Shown here: in pieces, positions 35,473 through 45,294 of the stretch | Position numbering within the stretch: position 1 is the first letter of the stretch | How the letters are laid out: each line of letters starts with the position of its first letter | Origin: an uncultured Bacteroidales bacterium | Lineage (GTDB): Bacteria > Bacteroidota > Bacteroidia > Bacteroidales > F082 | Assembly (NCBI GenBank): GCA_937906455.1 | Contig: CALCYT010000005.1 | Coordinates: 1-58,997, forward strand | Direction of reading: 5' to 3' | DNA length: 58,997 nt | Notes under the pieces: generated by a model | The model's database searches: none | Seen by the model: the letters and a program-made list of their open reading frames with translations, nothing else | Told to the model about the DNA's origin: nothing | Position numbers and translations under genes: made by a program

Positions 35473-36935
35473 ATCGTTTCGCTTTTTTTATGTTTTGAGA
35501 AGAATTTTCTCCACGACTCGGCGTCGAGCAATGCGGCGTCGGTGGTGGCTTTCACGGTGAGGAAGATGCCGATGGGGAAGAGCACTATCGACGATATCCA
35601 GGCACCGAGGAACACCGACATGTCGCCGTTGACAGCCACGCGTTCCCCTATGATGGTGATGACGTAATAAATCACAAAGAACACCACGCTCACCACCACG
35701 GGCATGCCCAAGCCTCCCTTGCGGATGATGGCTCCCAACGGTGCCCCGATGAAAAAGAAGAGTATGCACGCCATGCTGAGGGTGAACTTCTGGTTCAGCA
35801 CCTGCTCGTGTTTCTTGATGTTGACACGGTCGCGCCGCATGCTGTTAGCGGTCACGGTGAGGCTCTCCTTGATGTTTGCGGTGCTTGTCAACGCCATGCT
35901 GATGACGGGCTGCCGTTCTTTCTCAGGCAGATTGTCGAGCAGAGGCCATGTGAACGTCGTGATGATGTTGTCGTTGGCTGCATCGCCTTGTTTGTTCTCG
36001 ATTTTCTTGTCGGCTTTGGCAAAAGAGCTTGGGTCGGCATTAAGATGTTGGAAACGGTTTAGCAGCACCTCGTCGTTGTGTTCCATGCGGCTGTCGTATG
36101 CCGTGTTCAAAGAGTCGATGGCGACATTGAGCTGCTTGATGTTCAGCATGGTCTGATGTTTCTTGAAAGCGTCTTCGCTCATGTGTCTCATGTCGAACTG
36201 CGACATGTCGAAAGTCACCAGCTGGCGTTTGAACGACATCTTCTGGAAAGGGCGGTTGTTGCGGTATTCCTTGTCATCGAAAAGCTCGGAGTAGTTGTAT
36301 CCGTCGTAGAGTGTGAAAATCATCTCGCGCTGGCTCGGTGTCATGGCCATATAGCCGGAGTCGGCCACGGTGACTTTCACGTTGCCCTTGCTGTCGCTGT
36401 GGTCGTAAATCATGACGTCGTACATCCAGTTGTCGGTCTTGCTTTTCTTCGCCACCTTGATGACATATTTGTCGATGCCTCGATAAAAGACGCCTTCCGG
36501 AATCTCCAAAGTCATCTTTTTGTGTGTGATGTCGTAAAGCGTCGATTGCATCCTCAGGTTGGCTACGGGCATCACGTCGTTGGAGAAGAAAAAGCCCATC
36601 ACGCTCATCGTCAGGGAGAAATACAGCAGCGGGCGCATGACTTTCCATGTGGAGATGCCGCTCGCCTTCATCGCGACAAGCTCGTAAAACTCGCCGAGGT
36701 TGCCGAAACATATCAGCGAAGAGAGCAGTATCGCAAGAGGCAGCGCCATCGGGACAAATGTCACGGAAGTGTAGAAAAGAAGCTTGAACAACACCGCGAA
36801 ATCAAGGCCCTTGCCGATAAGCTCATCGACCCACGTCCATAAGAAATTCATCAGAAGGATGAAAATGGCAATGAAAAACGTGAAGATAAACGTGCCAAAA
36901 TACTGTTTTATGATATAAACGTTAAGCTTTTTCAA
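35469..36935 (-). CDS. LptF/LptG-type permease
   Basis: A 488-aa inner-membrane protein of the lipopolysaccharide exporter, which with LptB moves LPS to the outer membrane. It has N-terminal helices (YFGTFIFTFFIAIFILLMNF), a periplasmic beta-jellyroll domain and C-terminal helices (LSMACILFFFIGAPLGAIIR). The start is a TTG at 36935 (LKKLNVYIIKQYF). An ATG at 37004 is in frame but lies upstream of the -7 box at 36954, so it cannot be on that transcript. A second LptF/G is expected elsewhere in the genome. It overlaps the next gene by four bases. Confidence 0.88.
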   Translation of the reverse strand: MKKLNVYIIKQYFGTFIFTFFIAIFILLMNFLWTWVDELIGKGLDFAVLFKLLFYTSVTFVPMALPLAILLSSLICFGNLGEFYELVAMKASGISTWKVMRPLLYFSLTMSVMGFFFSNDVMPVANLRMQSTLYDITHKKMTLEIPEGVFYRGIDKYVIKVAKKSKTDNWMYDVMIYDHSDSKGNVKVTVADSGYMAMTPSQREMIFTLYDGYNYSELFDDKEYRNNRPFQKMSFKRQLVTFDMSQFDMRHMSEDAFKKHQTMLNIKQLNVAIDSLNTAYDSRMEHNDEVLLNRFQHLNADPSSFAKADKKIENKQGDAANDNIITTFTWPLLDNLPEKERQPVISMALTSTANIKESLTVTANSMRRDRVNIKKHEQVLNQKFTLSMACILFFFIGAPLGAIIRKGGLGMPVVVSVVFFVIYYVITIIGERVAVNGDMSVFLGAWISSIVLFPIGIFLTVKATTDAALLDAESWRKFFSKHKKSETI

Positions 36936-36953
36936 AGTGCTAAAAATAAAATG

Positions 36954-36961
36954 CAAATATA
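36954..36961 (-). promoter_or_regulatory. -7 box of the lptF/G-type operon (TATATTTG)
   Basis: Minus-strand TATATTTG, 19 bases before the TTG start at 36935. Its place decides the start codon. Confidence 0.65.
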
Positions 36962-37007
36962 GCGTTTTTTTTTCATTTTTATATAAAATAACGGAATTTT
37001 GCAAAAA

Positions 37008-39278
37008 TTATTGCACCACTATGCGTCTTTGCAGCTCTATGCCGTCTTCATCGACACAGCTCAGAAGGTAGGTGCCGCGTTCCACGTCGATGGGCATCTG
37101 GTGGTTGAGGCGTGTCTGACCTAAAAACGTGTCGTTCAAGGTCCAGAAGATGGTCTTTCTCGGGTTGCGATGCGCTATCTCGAACACCACCTGCTGACGG
37201 TCGCCTCTGATGCCTATGGGGATGGTTATCTTGGCGTCGTCTTTAGGATACACGAATGCCATCACCTCGTCGGGATGCGTGACGCCACAGCCCGGATAGT
37301 ATGCCGGCAGCGGACGGTGGAGAGGCGAGTGTTGTTTGTGGAACCACTCCATGACGGGCGGCAACACATAAAACACCTCGAAACGTCTCTGGTCGATGGG
37401 ATAGCAGTCGGGATTGACGCGATATTGGCGTGACTCGTCTAAGAACACCTTCTTATGATATGGACATACGCCTGTCTGGTTCTCCACATCCACCACATGT
37501 GTTTTTCTTACGTCCGGGCAGTATTCCGACTTAGGGTATCCCGACTCGGCGCACACCTCTATCTCTATGCTTTCGGAGGTGTTGGCAGGGTAGGTGTAGC
37601 TGTCGTTGAGTCTTGCCATGACATCGAACAGCAATGGTGCCGCTGCTCCCACGCCTGTCAGTCCGGGGCGGCCCTCGCCGTCGGCGTTACCCACCCACAC
37701 GCCCACGGCATAACGGTTGGTGAGACCCACCGCCCAGGCGTCTTTGAAGCCGAAGCTGGTGCCTGTCTTCCACGCCACCTGCCGCGACGAGGCGAAGCCG
37801 CCCCATCCCACCTGGCTCACCGGACGTGTCAGGCCAAGCATGATGTGGAAGGTCTCGGCGATGGCTTCAGCCGAAAACGGCACTATGTCATCGTCCACGA
37901 TGACATCGAAACTCTCGTTGGCGTACGACGCCAATTTGCGTCCCATCTTCGCGTAAGCGTTGGTGATGTCGAACAACGACGCCTCCGCGCCGCCCACGAT
38001 GAGCGAGAGCCCGTAATGCTCGGCGTCGAAGACGATGCCACGCAACGGCAGACGTCTCAAGAGAGTGTGAAACCGCTGATGACCGTATTCATGAAGAAGA
38101 TGCACGAAAGGGGCGTTGAGCGAGTTCTGCAAGGCCTTGTCAGCTGTCACGGCACCCTGGTATTCACCGCTGTAGTTCCTCGGCGTGAAGCCTGAGAGGT
38201 TCATCGGGACGTCAGGCACCACCATCTGTGGCAGGAGCGTGCCTTCGTCGAGCATGGCGGCGAAGAGGAAAGGCTTGAGGATGCTGCCGGTGGAACGTTG
38301 CGCTTGTATCATGTCAACCATGCGGGCGTCGTCGGCATCCCAGTTGTTGCCGACATATGCTATCACCTCATCGTTAAGATAATCAACGACATACACCGCC
38401 GCGTTGTCGATGCTGTTAAGCACGCTCAGCTCATGATGACGTCGCATGATGTCGGTTACCGATTGCTGCAAGGCGGCGTCGATGGTGGAGTGTATATGCT
38501 CTCCATGATGCTGTTTCTCGTTTTCCGAAAGGTAATGATAAGCCGACATCGGTATCTCGAACGGCTCGTCGGGGATGTCTTCCATCATGGCAAGCTCGGC
38601 CTCTTCCGGCGGGAGCATTCTTTTTAGCAGCTCGTCGCGTTTTTCTCTCAGCCGCTGGCGGGAACGTCCCGGATGAATCAGTGACGGCGCGTTGGGCAAC
38701 ACTGCCAAGGTGGCGGCTTCTGCCCATGACAGCTCGTCGGGCGTGGTGTGGAAATAACGCCATGCCGCAGCGTCGATGCCCACCACGTTGCCTCCAAAAG
38801 GAGCGTTGGCGGCGTACAAGTCGAGGATCTCCCGTTTCGAGTAATGCAACTCTAATCTCAAGGCGAGCAGTGTCTCCAACAGTTTCTCGCCATACGTGCG
38901 TGGCGGGTTGTCACGCGACAGACGCACCACCTGCATCGAGAGGGTGCTGCCGCCACGCACCACCTCGCCGGCCTTGAGGTTGGCGAAAAACGCCTTGACC
39001 AACGACACCGGGTTGAGTCCGGGATGGTAGTAAAACCAGCGGTCTTCGTATTCCAACAGACAGTCGGTGTATTTCTGCGAATAGTTGTCGGATGCCGGAA
39101 ACCGCCACTGTCCGTCATCGGCAATCTTGGCACCGAGCAACTCGCCGTCTCTCGCCGTCAGGACGGTGGAGTAGGGCTTGTCGAACTTCGGGACGGGGAC
39201 GCATAGCAAGGCGACAAAAAAGCCCGCGAGGACAATAATGGCAATCGCTGCTTTCTTATGTCTTACGGGCTTTCTCAT
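37008..39278 (-). CDS. pbpC: Penicillin-binding protein 1C
   Basis: A 756-aa bifunctional peptidoglycan synthase. One N-terminal membrane anchor (AAIAIIVLAGFFVALLCVPV) precedes a GT51 glycosyltransferase domain (EDRWFYYHPGLNPVSLVKAF, GGSTLSMQVVRLSR), the transpeptidase domain with STGSILKP (SxxK), SLNAPF (SxN) and KTGTSFGFKDAW (KTG), and a C-terminal PBP1C domain of about 90 residues. It starts one base after the alpha-2-macroglobulin gene. This pairing is conserved and is thought to couple wall repair to protease defence. Confidence 0.95.
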   Translation of the reverse strand: MRKPVRHKKAAIAIIVLAGFFVALLCVPVPKFDKPYSTVLTARDGELLGAKIADDGQWRFPASDNYSQKYTDCLLEYEDRWFYYHPGLNPVSLVKAFFANLKAGEVVRGGSTLSMQVVRLSRDNPPRTYGEKLLETLLALRLELHYSKREILDLYAANAPFGGNVVGIDAAAWRYFHTTPDELSWAEAATLAVLPNAPSLIHPGRSRQRLREKRDELLKRMLPPEEAELAMMEDIPDEPFEIPMSAYHYLSENEKQHHGEHIHSTIDAALQQSVTDIMRRHHELSVLNSIDNAAVYVVDYLNDEVIAYVGNNWDADDARMVDMIQAQRSTGSILKPFLFAAMLDEGTLLPQMVVPDVPMNLSGFTPRNYSGEYQGAVTADKALQNSLNAPFVHLLHEYGHQRFHTLLRRLPLRGIVFDAEHYGLSLIVGGAEASLFDITNAYAKMGRKLASYANESFDVIVDDDIVPFSAEAIAETFHIMLGLTRPVSQVGWGGFASSRQVAWKTGTSFGFKDAWAVGLTNRYAVGVWVGNADGEGRPGLTGVGAAAPLLFDVMARLNDSYTYPANTSESIEIEVCAESGYPKSEYCPDVRKTHVVDVENQTGVCPYHKKVFLDESRQYRVNPDCYPIDQRRFEVFYVLPPVMEWFHKQHSPLHRPLPAYYPGCGVTHPDEVMAFVYPKDDAKITIPIGIRGDRQQVVFEIAHRNPRKTIFWTLNDTFLGQTRLNHQMPIDVERGTYLLSCVDEDGIELQRRIVVQ

Positions 39279-39279
39279 G

Positions 39280-42200
39280 CTATTTCACCACACATTGTTG
39301 CGCCGGGGTCTGGTAATAAATCTCGGCGTTGTACATGTCCTCGCAGCGTATCGCCGGAATCATGTAGATGCCCTCGTAGGTGGCGTTGGCTTTCACGGTG
39401 AAGGTCTTGCCCGATTTCGGTGCAAGGTCGAAGTAGAAGAAGACACGGTCGTCGCGGTAGTCGGCATGCTTTGCGTCTGTGTCGGCGTTGTCGTCATTCA
39501 GACAGCCGTTGACAAGCTCCCATCCGGAAGGCAGGAAATACGACAGTGCCAGCTCCGTGACACGGTATTCGCTCGGGTTGTTCACCTTCATCTTCACGAT
39601 GATGTCGGTGCCGGCACTCAGCTTTTTCAGATTCACGGGGTTGCCGTTTTTGTCGGTGTATGTCACCGTCATGTTGATGAAGTTGCCGCTTTCTCGCGTG
39701 TCATATTCCGCCACGTAATTCTTGGTGAACACGTTGGCTACAATGGTCCGGCTTCCGTTATTCTTGATTTCCACCATGTTGTCTCCAAGTCTTGGCACGA
39801 AGCTGAAGCCGCCGGAACTCATGTTGGTGTTGAGGGCAAACTCCTCGCCGTTGGCTTTCACCACGGCAGAGAGATAATCGTTGGCGACGCCTTGTCGCTC
39901 TGCATATTTGCCTAAGACGTATAACGCGAATGCCGTCGATTGGGTGTCTAACCATCTGTTACTGTTGAGGATGCCGCAAATCGTGTTGATGTTGTCTTTC
40001 ACCGTCTGAGTGTCGGCGTCGCACAGCATCTGCACGTATGTCAGGAAGGCGAGGTCGCGGGTGGTGGAGCCTAACGAGCTGTAGTAGTCCGACATCGTTT
40101 CGTTTGCGTCCACCTCAGGCATCATGCCTTGTGCCACGGTGGTCTTGCCGGTCTGTGCGAAGGCGGCTGCGGCGAGGGCTTTCGTGAGAGGATAAGCCAT
40201 CTCTAACTCCTTGAAACGGTTCATCGCACCCATCTCAGGGGCGTTGGCTATAGCTAAGACAAACAAACGGTAGGCTTGTATGGTCTCGCCTTGCTTGAAG
40301 TCAGGGTTGTTTCTCCATTGTCTCGCCTTGTTAGCCTGATATTTCTTGAGTCCGTTGATGAAATACTGCGGCACGTCGAAGCCTTGACGTTGTGCCTCGA
40401 CGAGGAAATGCAGCGCGTAAATCTCAGTCCACGGGTCGCTGTAGGTGCCGCCGACCCAGTTGGTGAGCGAGTTATCTGACTTCTGATACGCCCTCAGCGA
40501 GGCGATGGCTGCCTCGATGTTGCTCTTGACACCAGCCTTGTCGTTGTCGTCCATCTGGATGAGATAGTTGAGATACAGCTGCGGGAAGGCTCTCGATGTC
40601 ACTTGTTCGAGACTGCCGTGAGGATAAGATGTCAGATAGTCGAGGCGGCTGAACAAATCGACAGGCAGCATTGACGACACGGTGATGTTGCCTTGTTGTG
40701 TGCCTGCGATGCCGTTGAGGGTGAACGGGATGTTCAGCGTCTCTCCGCCTTCCACTTCCTTGGTGATGGTGTTGTGTCGCGCCGAATAAGGCATCCTTAT
40801 AGGCATCTCTGTCGAGGACTCCGCGGTGTAGTCGGCACCTGTCACGGAGAGCTTGAGCACCGCGTTGCCGGTGGCGTCAGGCACACGTGTCTTCATCACA
40901 ATCATCCCCTCGCCGTTCTTGTCGATGCTCACTGATGTCGGGAGGCTTCCTATGGCGTTGAGGTTCTTGTTGTTGAACCTTACCTCTAAGTTCTTGTCTT
41001 TAAGCGAAGGCGCCAGCACCTGCACTTTAAGCGTCAGCTCGTCGCCTGGAGCCACCACGCGTGGTGTCGAGGCATAGAGAGTGACGGGATCGACGACGGT
41101 CATCTTCTTCTCGGCGCTGCCGAAAGCCTTGCCGTCGCCATGTGCCACCACCATGAAACGCAGGGCACCGGAGCATTGCGGCACCTCAAGCTCATGGGTG
41201 TTCGTCTCGCCAGCCTTAAGCTCGAAAGGTCCTAAGGTGACGGCATAGGCCTTGAAACGATTGTCAAGCGTGATTTCCTGGTTCAGCATGCCGTCGCCGC
41301 CGATGGCGTAGATGGAGCCGAACTCACCGCTGAAGGCGTTGACGACAGAGCTGTAGTTGTCCCATGTGCGTACCATCAGCGACTGCTTGCTGTTGAAATA
41401 TCTGTAAGGATTGGGCGTGCTGAAGTTGGTCAGACCTAAGATGCCCTCGTCAACGACAGCTATGGTGTATGTCATGGCGCGCCGGCTTGCCTCGCCGACC
41501 TTCACCTCAATCTTTTTCTTCGTGTTTGTCGTCTCCGGCACCGTGATGCTCGGCATCAGATGCAGACTCTTGTCTTCCACCTTGACGGGAATGACGCCGT
41601 AGAGACGTATCGGCAGTCCGTTGTCGTTGTCATGTGGCTGAATGAGCGACACATAGACATACACATTCGGAATCATGTCGGCGGTGGCGGTGATCTCTAC
41701 CTTGCCTTCCTTGCCGAGATTGTCTAACAACATCGTCTGCAACACCTTGTCGTTGGCTTCCACCGTGACGAGAGCCTTAGCCTTGTCGTTGGCGGGGAAA
41801 GTCACCACGATTTTGTCGCCTGCCTGATAGCTTTCGGCGGATGCTTTCATGGAGAGCAGCGCCGGCGCTCCCGATGTCGATGCGGCATGACCGTAGCCCC
41901 AGTCGAAGTTGATGACCTTGGCGAAGGTGTGCCCGCCTTGTCTGTCGCTGACGACGAGCAGATAGCTGCCCCATTGTTCGTCGGGGATGTTGAACTTCAC
42001 GGAGGTGTTGCGGGTGCATGTCAGCTGGCCATTCCTCACCGGACGTTTGTATGTGCCTGAAACATAACGTTGTAAGGTGTAATCCTCCTCGCTCGACCAC
42101 CACCAGTATGAGTCCAACTTATAGAGTGCGTAGTCGAGAGAGACGGTGGCGTCGCAAATCTTGCCGTTGTCGTTCACCATGGCGATGTTGAAGCTCCAGT

Positions 42201-44790
42201 CTTTGCCGGTGTCATAGTAACTGCCGTATTTCGAAGTGGTCTCAGGCAGCTCCACACCCACGTAACGGGAGTGTGGCGACAGCATGGCACTGAACGACGC
42301 GATGCTGAAGTCGCCTCCTTTTTCAAACACCTTGGTGGTGAATATGGCGTTCATCATACGCTGTGAGCTGAGCTCTTTCAAAGGGTCGAAGCTTATGCCG
42401 GCAGTGCCTTCCTTGCTGAGCTTACCGCTGAAAAGCGACAGCTCGGTGGCCTCGAAATGCTCGGCGTCATTATCGAAACAATATGTCTCAAATCCCTTGA
42501 ACGTGGTCTTCCCTGTGCGAATCTTGACATCGATATCGGCCTTTAAGTCAGAGGCTTTGATCCCGTTGAGCCATTGTGATGACAAGGTGACGCGCTCCGG
42601 GTTGGTCAGATGTATCACCTCGGGAAGCCCGAATCTTATCTCCAAACGGTTCGGCTTGACCGTCTCCACCCTGAGGTTTTGCGTGATGGTGCTTGTCCCT
42701 ACCTTGAAACGTGCTGTCCAAACGCCGGTCTCATCGTTGACGTTGGTGGGCACGGTGTAGCAATATATTCCGTTCAGGGGCTGTGTGTTCACCTGTTTGG
42801 CATAGAGACGTCCCGAGGCGTCGGTCACCTCGAGGATTACAGGATAATTGTCGGGCAGCTGTCCGTCGCCGGCGAGCATGAGGTTGAGTTGCAGCTCGTC
42901 GCCCGGACGCCATACGCCGCGGTTGGAGTAGGCGAAGCCCGCGATGCCTTTCTCTACCGGCTCGCCATCCACGTTGAAACGGCTGTACGACAGCGCGTTG
43001 CCGTCGCCGAGTTTCATCACCGACTTGTTGCCTCTGCCGTCTGTGGCGATGATGAAAGCAGGTCTGACGTCGCATCGCATCGTCACATGGCCTTTGTCGT
43101 CGGCATTGCCTTTGGCGATGAGTTGTTTCTGGAAGCTGTATGCTGTCACGGCGGCTCCGGAGGCAGGCTTGGCATCGGAGATATGATAGACGAACACGTC
43201 CACGACGTCGGTGCGTCCCATCTTGGCGGTCACCGCGAGGTCGCTGACGACGACATTCTTCTTCTGCTCCACATGATTATAATAGGAGTAGCCGTTGGGG
43301 TCGTCCCAAAGACCGTCGTAATGGTATTCTTTGTAGTCATATTCCACGCCGTCCCAATAGTCGGCCTCTCGCTTGGCGTTATCCGTCACGTCGCGTCTCA
43401 TCTCGTCGGAGGCAAAGACATAGTCCGCCGGACCGAAGTTGAGGCTCAGCTGGTACATGGCGCCAGGCTCCACGTTGACGTAGTCGGAAAGCACGATAGG
43501 GTAGGTCTTCCATTGCGTGAGGTCGGGGTTGTCGAGTTGCAGACGCACTTTCTTCTCTATCCTGCCGGCCTTATGGACGCTGTAGATGCCGCTCAGCTCG
43601 TTGTCTTGCAGGAAAGAGAGGATGTTGTCGTCGTAGATGCGTGTGATTCTCAGCGTCACGGTGTTGAGGCATACGGCATCGAAATATACCGTCGTCTGCT
43701 CGATGTCGGGTACTATGACACCCTCGCTCGTCCAACGTACCTTGGGCTTATGGCTGCTCAGCGAGAACCGGAAGCTCGCGTCATCTTGCATGATCGCATC
43801 GGAGGCGCTGCGGATGCCGCTCACCGTCATGGTTATGTCGTCAAGCTGATAACCGTAGAGATTCGTCTTGTCCAAATATAAAATTATCCTGTTATCTTGG
43901 ATGTCGTACTTGCCGACGAGATTTTTCGTGCTGAACGTGATGAGCCCGTTGAGATTCTGACCCTGTTTCAGCGGCTGCGAAAAGCATAAGATGCCTTGCC
44001 CCGACGACTGCTCGACATCAAAACTGACCGGCGCGAACTTGTCTTTGGCGTAAACGCTCAGCTTGAGGTCGGCCTTGCTGTCGGAATCTATGCCTTTGCC
44101 GTTGAGTGTCAAGGCGATGTCATAGTCGGAGTCCGTGCGGATGATATATCTCAGGGTGAACATGTATCTGTTGCCGTCAAGATATTTTGTCTCCACCTCA
44201 TACCTTTTTATTATGTCTTTGTCGAAAATCTTGATGGCGTCCTCAGCGTCAACAGGAGCGGCGAAATCCACAAAAACCTGGTAATCCATCTCGTTCCCGT
44301 TGTCGCACACCGGATAGACGGCCGCCACGTGGAACGACTGGCGGCGCACGCCGAAGCTGAACTTCAAGACATCGGCGGCTACGTTCACCATGTCGGAGAT
44401 GTTGAAACTGCACATGTACTGTTTCTTTTTGTCGATTTTGTCGTATTCAAAGGCGACGGTGTTCTCGTCGAGCCACAACGTGCGGCCTTTCAACTCAGGG
44501 GTGAAGCTGAACAGTTTAGCGGGCAGATCCTCGCCTTGACGTATCTTCAACGCCTGCGACTCCTTGAAACGCACCACTATCGGCTCGCCCACGGTGATGA
44601 CACCGGAAGTGTAGCTGTCAAGCAGAGGCAGCAAGGCCTCGCTGACAGGAGTGAGCTGTTCGACAATCTTGGACGAAGAGCCGGAAGTACGCTCGCCACT
44701 CCGGTCGCATCCCGTCAGAAATACTAATGCCAGCATGCAGATAATCACACTGATGCCGTTGATTTTGTTTATGTTACATGGTTTGCGCAT
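39280..44790 (-). CDS. Alpha-2-macroglobulin family lipoprotein
   Basis: An 1836-aa protein with a lipobox (CMLALVFLTGC) for a membrane anchor. It has the macroglobulin domains (MG), a bait-like region, and near residue 1390 the thioester-domain pattern YPHGSLEQVTSRAFPQLYL. In family members with a reactive thioester this reads GCLEQ; here the Cys is Ser (codon AGT at 40612-40614), so no thioester can form. The rest of the domain, including helices such as TKALAAAAFAQTGKTTVAQG, is intact. It precedes pbpC by one base, as in yfhM-pbpC pairs. It probably traps proteases in the periplasm by another mechanism, or has lost that role. Confidence 0.93.
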   Translation of the reverse strand: MRKPCNINKINGISVIICMLALVFLTGCDRSGERTSGSSSKIVEQLTPVSEALLPLLDSYTSGVITVGEPIVVRFKESQALKIRQGEDLPAKLFSFTPELKGRTLWLDENTVAFEYDKIDKKKQYMCSFNISDMVNVAADVLKFSFGVRRQSFHVAAVYPVCDNGNEMDYQVFVDFAAPVDAEDAIKIFDKDIIKRYEVETKYLDGNRYMFTLRYIIRTDSDYDIALTLNGKGIDSDSKADLKLSVYAKDKFAPVSFDVEQSSGQGILCFSQPLKQGQNLNGLITFSTKNLVGKYDIQDNRIILYLDKTNLYGYQLDDITMTVSGIRSASDAIMQDDASFRFSLSSHKPKVRWTSEGVIVPDIEQTTVYFDAVCLNTVTLRITRIYDDNILSFLQDNELSGIYSVHKAGRIEKKVRLQLDNPDLTQWKTYPIVLSDYVNVEPGAMYQLSLNFGPADYVFASDEMRRDVTDNAKREADYWDGVEYDYKEYHYDGLWDDPNGYSYYNHVEQKKNVVVSDLAVTAKMGRTDVVDVFVYHISDAKPASGAAVTAYSFQKQLIAKGNADDKGHVTMRCDVRPAFIIATDGRGNKSVMKLGDGNALSYSRFNVDGEPVEKGIAGFAYSNRGVWRPGDELQLNLMLAGDGQLPDNYPVILEVTDASGRLYAKQVNTQPLNGIYCYTVPTNVNDETGVWTARFKVGTSTITQNLRVETVKPNRLEIRFGLPEVIHLTNPERVTLSSQWLNGIKASDLKADIDVKIRTGKTTFKGFETYCFDNDAEHFEATELSLFSGKLSKEGTAGISFDPLKELSSQRMMNAIFTTKVFEKGGDFSIASFSAMLSPHSRYVGVELPETTSKYGSYYDTGKDWSFNIAMVNDNGKICDATVSLDYALYKLDSYWWWSSEEDYTLQRYVSGTYKRPVRNGQLTCTRNTSVKFNIPDEQWGSYLLVVSDRQGGHTFAKVINFDWGYGHAASTSGAPALLSMKASAESYQAGDKIVVTFPANDKAKALVTVEANDKVLQTMLLDNLGKEGKVEITATADMIPNVYVYVSLIQPHDNDNGLPIRLYGVIPVKVEDKSLHLMPSITVPETTNTKKKIEVKVGEASRRAMTYTIAVVDEGILGLTNFSTPNPYRYFNSKQSLMVRTWDNYSSVVNAFSGEFGSIYAIGGDGMLNQEITLDNRFKAYAVTLGPFELKAGETNTHELEVPQCSGALRFMVVAHGDGKAFGSAEKKMTVVDPVTLYASTPRVVAPGDELTLKVQVLAPSLKDKNLEVRFNNKNLNAIGSLPTSVSIDKNGEGMIVMKTRVPDATGNAVLKLSVTGADYTAESSTEMPIRMPYSARHNTITKEVEGGETLNIPFTLNGIAGTQQGNITVSSMLPVDLFSRLDYLTSYPHGSLEQVTSRAFPQLYLNYLIQMDDNDKAGVKSNIEAAIASLRAYQKSDNSLTNWVGGTYSDPWTEIYALHFLVEAQRQGFDVPQYFINGLKKYQANKARQWRNNPDFKQGETIQAYRLFVLAIANAPEMGAMNRFKELEMAYPLTKALAAAAFAQTGKTTVAQGMMPEVDANETMSDYYSSLGSTTRDLAFLTYVQMLCDADTQTVKDNINTICGILNSNRWLDTQSTAFALYVLGKYAERQGVANDYLSAVVKANGEEFALNTNMSSGGFSFVPRLGDNMVEIKNNGSRTIVANVFTKNYVAEYDTRESGNFINMTVTYTDKNGNPVNLKKLSAGTDIIVKMKVNNPSEYRVTELALSYFLPSGWELVNGCLNDDNADTDAKHADYRDDRVFFYFDLAPKSGKTFTVKANATYEGIYMIPAIRCEDMYNAEIYYQTPAQQCVVK

Positions 44791-44851
44791 GTCAATGATG
44801 TTTTATGTCAAAGTTTAACAAAAAAGCAATTTTCAAACAGAAAATATTATG

Positions 44852-44859
44852 CAAATATA
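44852..44859 (-). promoter_or_regulatory. -7 box of the A2M-pbpC operon (TATATTTG)
   Basis: Minus-strand TATATTTG, 62 bases before the lipoprotein start, divergent from the box at 44884. Confidence 0.6.
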
Positions 44860-44883
44860 CGCATTTATATTCATAAAATGATG

Positions 44884-44891
44884 TAATTTTG
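44884..44891 (+). promoter_or_regulatory. -7 box of the PAS-like gene (TAATTTTG)
   Basis: TAATTTTG, 18 bases before the ATG at 44910. Confidence 0.6.
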
Positions 44892-44909
44892 CAAAAAAAT
44901 TAAAACATC

Positions 44910-45233
44910 ATGATTAACGATTTTTTTAAGGAAATTAATGTTGCCGTCACAGTCAGCGACAAGGAAGGAAATGTTGTGTATCAGAACGATAGCTCTGTCG
45001 ATGTTAACGGCGACGTGCGCGGGAAGAACATGATGGGCTGCCATAACGAACGTTCGCAGCAGATGATTCTGCACATGCTGAACAACGCCGCCACCCACGT
45101 CTATACCATCTCAAAAAAAGGAAAGAAAAAACTCATTTACCAGACGCCTTGGTACGAGAACGGCGAGGTAAAAGGTCTTGTGGAGCTTTCAATCATCATC
45201 CCGGAAGAGATGCCGCATTACGACAGAGGTTGA
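44910..45233 (+). CDS. Small PAS-like domain protein
   Basis: A 107-aa soluble protein that appears to be a single PAS-like domain (MINDFFKEINVAVTVSDKEG at the start, GKNMMGCHNERSQQMILHML in the middle, LVELSIIIPEEMPHYDRG at the end). PAS domains bind small ligands or cofactors or mediate dimer contact. There is no output domain, so it may act on a separate partner. It has one Cys in MMGCHNE that could bind a cofactor. The gene is alone, with heptad repeats after it. Confidence 0.6.
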   Translation: MINDFFKEINVAVTVSDKEGNVVYQNDSSVDVNGDVRGKNMMGCHNERSQQMILHMLNNAATHVYTISKKGKKKLIYQTPWYENGEVKGLVELSIIIPEEMPHYDRG

Positions 45234-45235
45234 AG

Positions 45236-45294
45236 AGCCATTAGCCATTAGAAATTCTAAAAACTGCTAATGGCTAATAGCTAATGGCTAATAG
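45236..45294. repeat. Heptad repeat array between the PAS-like gene and ackA
   Basis: On the left AGCCATT, AGCCATT, AGAAATT and CTAAAAA, then CTG, then CTAATGG, CTAATAG, CTAATGG, CTAATAG. The arms are inverted relative to each other (ATTAGCC against GGCTAAT), so the array could form a hairpin between the two convergent genes. It ends at the ackA stop codon. Confidence 0.9.
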
